From contig OZ244796.1 in assembly GCA_965219965.1 (NCBI GenBank), positions 620,001-684,000 on the forward strand: a DNA stretch of 64,000 nt, written 5' to 3'. The position numbers and the translations under genes were made by a program. Below, piece after piece: positions 60,547-64,000 of the stretch. Origin of the DNA: G965219965 sp965219965. Its GTDB lineage: Bacteria > Pseudomonadota > Alphaproteobacteria > RS24. Position 1 is the stretch's first letter, and each line of letters starts with the position of its first letter. The notes beneath the pieces are model-generated. The model was not told the DNA's origin. It did not search any database and worked only from the letters and a program-made list of their open reading frames with translations.

Positions 60547-62021
60547 TCGGCTGAATCGGCGGGTGCTTTGTCTTTCGCCACACGGATAATATCAATGCCG
60601 CGCTCACGGATTTTTTTACGCAATGTGTTTCTGTTTAGCCCCAACATTTGAGCCGCTTTAATTTGATTACCATTAGTCGCGGCCAATGATAGCCGAATAA
60701 GCGGCTCTTCAATTTCATGCAAAACCCGTTCATAAAGCCCCGAAGGCGGCAAACCATCTCTATGGTCGGTGAAATATTGTGACAAATGCATTTCTAAACT
60801 ATCGGCCAGCGAATTGGGGCTTTCGTTCAAAGCAGAGTTTTCATTTTCTCGGCGGTCGTAAAGTTCTAATTGCAACACATCCGCGCCAATCACATCATCA
60901 TTATGGAGCGCGGCCACGCGGCGCATAAGATTTTCCAATTCACGTATATTGCCTGGCCACGCATAATCTTGCAAAAAGGCAATGCCATCATTGGATATGG
61001 ATTTCGGCGGCAACCCCTCCTGCTCGGCCTGTTTGAGGAAATGACGGCATAAATCAGGAATATCTTCCACCCGATTACGCAAAGGCGGCATACGAAGCGG
61101 AACAACATTAAGGCGGAAATATAAATCTTCACGGAATAATCCCTGCTCAATCAGCTGTGGTAAATCCTTATTGGTCGCCGCGATAATGCGTATATCGGTT
61201 TTCAGCGCGGTGCGCCCACCAACTTTGCTATATTCGCCCTCCTGCAAAACGCGCAAAAGGCGGCTTTGGGTTTCCATTGGCATATCGCCAATTTCATCTA
61301 AAAATAAAGTGCCACCATCGGCCTGAGCAAAACGACCCGTTACGCTTTGGTTCGCGCCAGCAAAGGCACCCTTTTCATGACCAAATAGTTCGCTTTCAAT
61401 CAATTCACGCGGAATGGCGGCCATATTTATCGTCACAAATGAGCCATGTTTGCGATGCCCCAAATCGTGCAAAGCCCGCGCAACAAGCTCCTTACCCGTG
61501 CCACTTTCGCCAGTAATAATGACGGTTAAATCATTTTGCGTCAGCCGTGCCAGCCCGCGATAAATTTCCTGCATGGCTGGAGCGCGACCAATAAGCGGTA
61601 ATTCTTCTTCTAGCGCGTCATCGGATGCGTTAGGACTTTCCGCCAAATCCGCCTGATGCGCCGACATGGCACGGGTCGCAATGGCAATCATTTCTTTAAG
61701 GTCAAATGGTTTGGGCAGATATTCATAAGCCCCACATTCGGCGGCTGTGACGGCAGTAGATAATGTATTTTGCGCACTCATAACAATAATCGGCAAATCG
61801 GGACGCAGGCGTTTAATGCGCGGGATAAGGTCAAAGGCATTTTCATCTGGCATCATCACATCGGTGATGACAAGGTCGCCTTCGCCATTGCTCACCTGTC
61901 GCCATAGGCTCGCCGCATTGCTGGTCGTCTTTACATCAAAACCCGCCCGCCCTAATGCTTGGGTAACAACAGTGCGAATGGCATTATCATCATCGGCCAG
62001 CAAAACAGTTCCCTTGCTCAT
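60543..62021 (-). CDS. ntrC: NtrC, nitrogen regulation response regulator
   Basis: 492 residues. Receiver: acidic pocket DDD near 10-12, phosphoacceptor Asp54 (ITDVMMP), Lys in YLPKPFDL. AAA+ domain: Walker A GESGTGKE and Walker B GGTLFLDEIGD. Fis-type helix-turn-helix: NQIKAAQMLGLNRNTLRKKI. The sigma-54 contact loop reads GAFAGA (218-223) instead of GAFTGA: Ala221 replaces the Thr that touches sigma-54. It is coupled to ntrB by an ATGA overlap at the start. It should control nitrogen assimilation genes; the altered loop may change sigma-factor use. Confidence 0.95.
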   Translation of the reverse strand: MSKGTVLLADDDNAIRTVVTQALGRAGFDVKTTSNAASLWRQVSNGEGDLVITDVMMPDENAFDLIPRIKRLRPDLPIIVMSAQNTLSTAVTAAECGAYEYLPKPFDLKEMIAIATRAMSAHQADLAESPNASDDALEEELPLIGRAPAMQEIYRGLARLTQNDLTVIITGESGTGKELVARALHDLGHRKHGSFVTINMAAIPRELIESELFGHEKGAFAGANQSVTGRFAQADGGTLFLDEIGDMPMETQSRLLRVLQEGEYSKVGGRTALKTDIRIIAATNKDLPQLIEQGLFREDLYFRLNVVPLRMPPLRNRVEDIPDLCRHFLKQAEQEGLPPKSISNDGIAFLQDYAWPGNIRELENLMRRVAALHNDDVIGADVLQLELYDRRENENSALNESPNSLADSLEMHLSQYFTDHRDGLPPSGLYERVLHEIEEPLIRLSLAATNGNQIKAAQMLGLNRNTLRKKIRERGIDIIRVAKDKAPADSAD

Positions 62022-63172
62022 AATTTTTCCTCGCTCATTACGTTAGGGGGCGTAGAAATCTGCGTGTCTGCCGCTGGCATTAAAATTCTAAAAACCGTGC
62101 GCCCTGCTTGGCTGTCACATTCAATCACGCCGCCATGGTCGCCAATGATTTTAGCCACTAAAGCCAGCCCCAAACCCGTGCCGCCCGATTTATCGGTGAC
62201 AAAGGGTTCAAAAATAATTGCCTTCAAATCATCCGCAATGCCAATGCCATTATCAATCACGCTAAATTCAAGCGGCAGGCTAATGCGTTTGCTTCTGCCC
62301 GATAAAGCCATACGCACGCCTGGCCGATAGGCCGTTTGCAATGTAATTTCTCCACTTCTGCCCGAAACAGCAATGGCTTCGGCAGCATTTTTCACAAGAT
62401 TGAGAAAAACTTGTATCAACTGGTCTTTATTACCCTTTAAGGGCGGTAAGGACGGGTCATATATTTCCTTCAGGCTGATATTTTTAGCAAAGCCCGTGCG
62501 TGCAAGATAGCTAACATGTTTCAGCACGGAATGAATATTAACATCTTCAGCAAAATCTTTCGGCCTGTCAGTAAAAATTTCAAACTCATCTACTAAACCA
62601 GCAATGCGGTCTGTTTCACGGCAAATCAGGTTGGTTAATTCTTTATCTGGTTCACTGAGTTCGCTTTCCAATAATTGCGCTGCGCCGCGAATACCCGAAA
62701 GCGGGTTTTTAATTTCATGCGCCAGCATGGCCGCCATACCCGAAACTGAACGCACCGCACCACGATGAGTCACTTGCTGGCCAATTTTTGACGCAATGGA
62801 GCGCGGCTGAATGATAAGCAAAACCTGCTGCGTATTTTCTTCGCCCACCGCGCTAAGCTGCACATCAACAAGATGCTTGCCGCCGCTTGAACTGGCCGCA
62901 CCAGCCGCGCTGGGACGCGACGTGCCTAAATCAAGCGCATATTCACTGGCCGAATGGCCATCTCGTATAACCTGTTCAATCAGTCCAATAAGTGGGCTAC
63001 CAAAGGGCAATTGCTCAGCAATATTTTTACCAATTAGAATATTCCGACTGGTGGCAAAAAATTCCTCGCCCGATAAATTAACAAAATCTATCCGCCCTTC
63101 TTTATTCAACACCAAAATGGGGGGCGGCAAATGGGTTAAAATGGTTAAAGCGGAAATGGTTTGAGTCATCAC
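62018..63172 (-). CDS. ntrB: NtrB, nitrogen regulation sensor histidine kinase
   Basis: 384 residues, no membrane helix. An N-terminal PAS-like domain (about 10-125) contains an Ala/Ser/Gly-rich loop. The H box is MLAHEIKNPLSGIRGAAQLLE, the N box QVFLNLVKNAAEAI, and the G boxes DNGIGI and GGTGLGLALVAKIIGDHGG. NtrB phosphorylates NtrC, and PII proteins set the balance. The start overlaps the dusB stop by 4 bases, giving the classic dusB(nifR3)-ntrB-ntrC operon. Confidence 0.96.
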   Translation of the reverse strand: MMTQTISALTILTHLPPPILVLNKEGRIDFVNLSGEEFFATSRNILIGKNIAEQLPFGSPLIGLIEQVIRDGHSASEYALDLGTSRPSAAGAASSSGGKHLVDVQLSAVGEENTQQVLLIIQPRSIASKIGQQVTHRGAVRSVSGMAAMLAHEIKNPLSGIRGAAQLLESELSEPDKELTNLICRETDRIAGLVDEFEIFTDRPKDFAEDVNIHSVLKHVSYLARTGFAKNISLKEIYDPSLPPLKGNKDQLIQVFLNLVKNAAEAIAVSGRSGEITLQTAYRPGVRMALSGRSKRISLPLEFSVIDNGIGIADDLKAIIFEPFVTDKSGGTGLGLALVAKIIGDHGGVIECDSQAGRTVFRILMPAADTQISTPPNVMSEEKL

Positions 63173-64000
63173 GCCGCCACCTTACAAGATATTTCAGGTG
63201 GCAAATCATAAAGTCGTTCAATTTGTTCATGCACGGCTTCGGCTTTGTTTAGCTGGCAAATCTGCCCGCGAAAATTTTTAGCCAAATCGGTCGCGCCCAA
63301 ATGGCTATCCACAAAAGCAGCAAGATGTTTACGCGCCATTTTCACGCCCAATGGTGTGCCATAAAGCGTCATCATTTCTTCATACCAATCTTGCACCATT
63401 TTTCTTTGCACTTGCGGTGATGGATCGGCGAGCGCGTGACCTGTTTCTAAATAATGGGCGACTTGCTTCAAAAGCCATGGACGCCCCAAAGCCGCTCGGC
63501 CAATCATTACCCCCGCCGCCCCCGATTGTTTGAGTGCCATGGCGGCATCTTGCGGCGTTGCAATATCACCATTGACAATAACCGGAATATTAACAGCCCG
63601 CACCGTGTCGCGCACAGCTTGCCAATTGGCACGGCCTTTATAAAATTGCGCCCGTGTGCGCCCATGCACCACAACCATTTGCACACCCGCCTGCTCGGCC
63701 TTCATAGCAATGGCAGGCGCGTTGAGATTTTTCCAATCCCAACCCAGCCGCATTTTTAATGTCACTGGCACATGCACAGCATCCACTGTGGCTTTAATTA
63801 AAGCCAAAGCCCGTTGCTCATCGCGCATCAGTGCCGAACCAGACAGCCCGCCCGTTACCTGCCGTGATGGGCAGCCCATATTAATGTCAATGATATTCGC
63901 GCCCGCCTGCTCGGCTAGTTTCGCGCCTTCAGCCATCCAATGCGGGTCACGACCTGCAAGCTGGATAATAAAGGGTGTGAATTGCCCACCGCCTGCCGCC
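63169..64000 (-). CDS. dusB: tRNA-dihydrouridine synthase DusB (5' end beyond window)
   Basis: At least 277 codons in the window; the frame continues past the right edge without a stop, so the first ATG visible (63936) is internal. The start of the visible part reads QFTPFIIQLAGRDPHWMAEG. Then IDINMGCPSRQVTGGLSGSALM carries the catalytic Cys, TLKMRLGWD follows, and VIVNGDIATPQDAAMAL with MIGRAALGRPWLL contact FMN. It reduces uridines in tRNA D-loops. Also called nifR3 because of its place before ntrBC. Confidence 0.96.
   Translation of the reverse strand, partial: AAGGGQFTPFIIQLAGRDPHWMAEGAKLAEQAGANIIDINMGCPSRQVTGGLSGSALMRDEQRALALIKATVDAVHVPVTLKMRLGWDWKNLNAPAIAMKAEQAGVQMVVVHGRTRAQFYKGRANWQAVRDTVRAVNIPVIVNGDIATPQDAAMALKQSGAAGVMIGRAALGRPWLLKQVAHYLETGHALADPSPQVQRKMVQDWYEEMMTLYGTPLGVKMARKHLAAFVDSHLGATDLAKNFRGQICQLNKAEAVHEQIERLYDLPPEISCKVAA

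Noticed and set aside
1..64000. CRISPR arrays, insertion sequences, rRNA genes or prophage
   Set aside because: No regularly spaced repeats, transposase, rRNA or phage structural genes were seen; the only mobile-looking content is the restriction locus and the small pocket after tRNA-Ser(GCU).

Overview
The window comes from an alphaproteobacterium with roughly 46-50% GC. Evidence is the gene order. It runs secF-secD-yajC / serS-tatC-tatB-tatA-scpB-scpA-nagZ-argS-dgt, then MerR-ihfA-fabH-plsX-DUF177-ubiquinol/cytochrome c chaperone, then rpoZ-rsh-pyrE-pdxJ-acpS-lepB-rnc-era-recO-parC, and ends with dusB-ntrB-ntrC. All of these are alphaproteobacterial arrangements. The K+-independent H+-pyrophosphatase, the TRAP transporter with a Tat-exported binding protein and the compact spacing fit a free-living, perhaps marine, member; that lifestyle is inference.

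Layout. 1-12994 (mostly minus strand): protein export (SecDF/YajC, TatABC), an NlpD-like lipoprotein, a Pcm-family methyltransferase, SerS, condensin partners ScpAB, NagZ, a SPOR protein, ArgS and a dGTPase. 13088-14218 (plus): an A-type Fe-S carrier and exonuclease III. 14305-20695: tRNA-Ser(UGA) followed by an accessory type I restriction-modification locus. 20729-25558 (minus): retropepsin-like protease, tRNA-Pro, MerR regulator, IHF alpha, FabH, PlsX, DUF177 and a bc1 assembly chaperone. 25650-34803: BamE, H+-PPase, thiL-nusB-ribH-ribBA-ribE-ribD-nrdR-glyA. 34958-44491: hemB, an S8 autotransporter-like lipoprotein, an SLC13/RCK_C permease, Bpt and a TRAP transporter. 44488-57516: parC to dapA housekeeping block. 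57683-58553: tRNA-Ser(GCU) followed by two accessory genes, one LRAT-like. 58711-64000: a family 5 solute-binding protein, then NtrC, NtrB and a DusB cut by the window edge.

The most unusual system is the restriction locus. Its specificity subunit carries an intact minimal nucleotidyltransferase (MNT) domain at its N-terminus. The gene just upstream encodes a HEPN protein of the HI0074 type with a perfect RX4HXY motif (RNYVSHNY). HEPN/MNT pairs are known as toxin-antitoxin systems in which the MNT protein AMPylates the HEPN tyrosine. Here the antitoxin-like enzyme appears to be built into HsdS, which would tie release of a HEPN RNase to the integrity of the restriction complex. A small HNH nuclease gene on the opposite strand sits in the same locus.

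Other points worth a look: a RibBA whose GTP cyclohydrolase half has lost its zinc cysteines; an NtrC with GAFAGA in place of GAFTGA; a perfect 16-bp palindrome between glyA and hemB; a NalP-like lipoprotein protease; and a missing surE.
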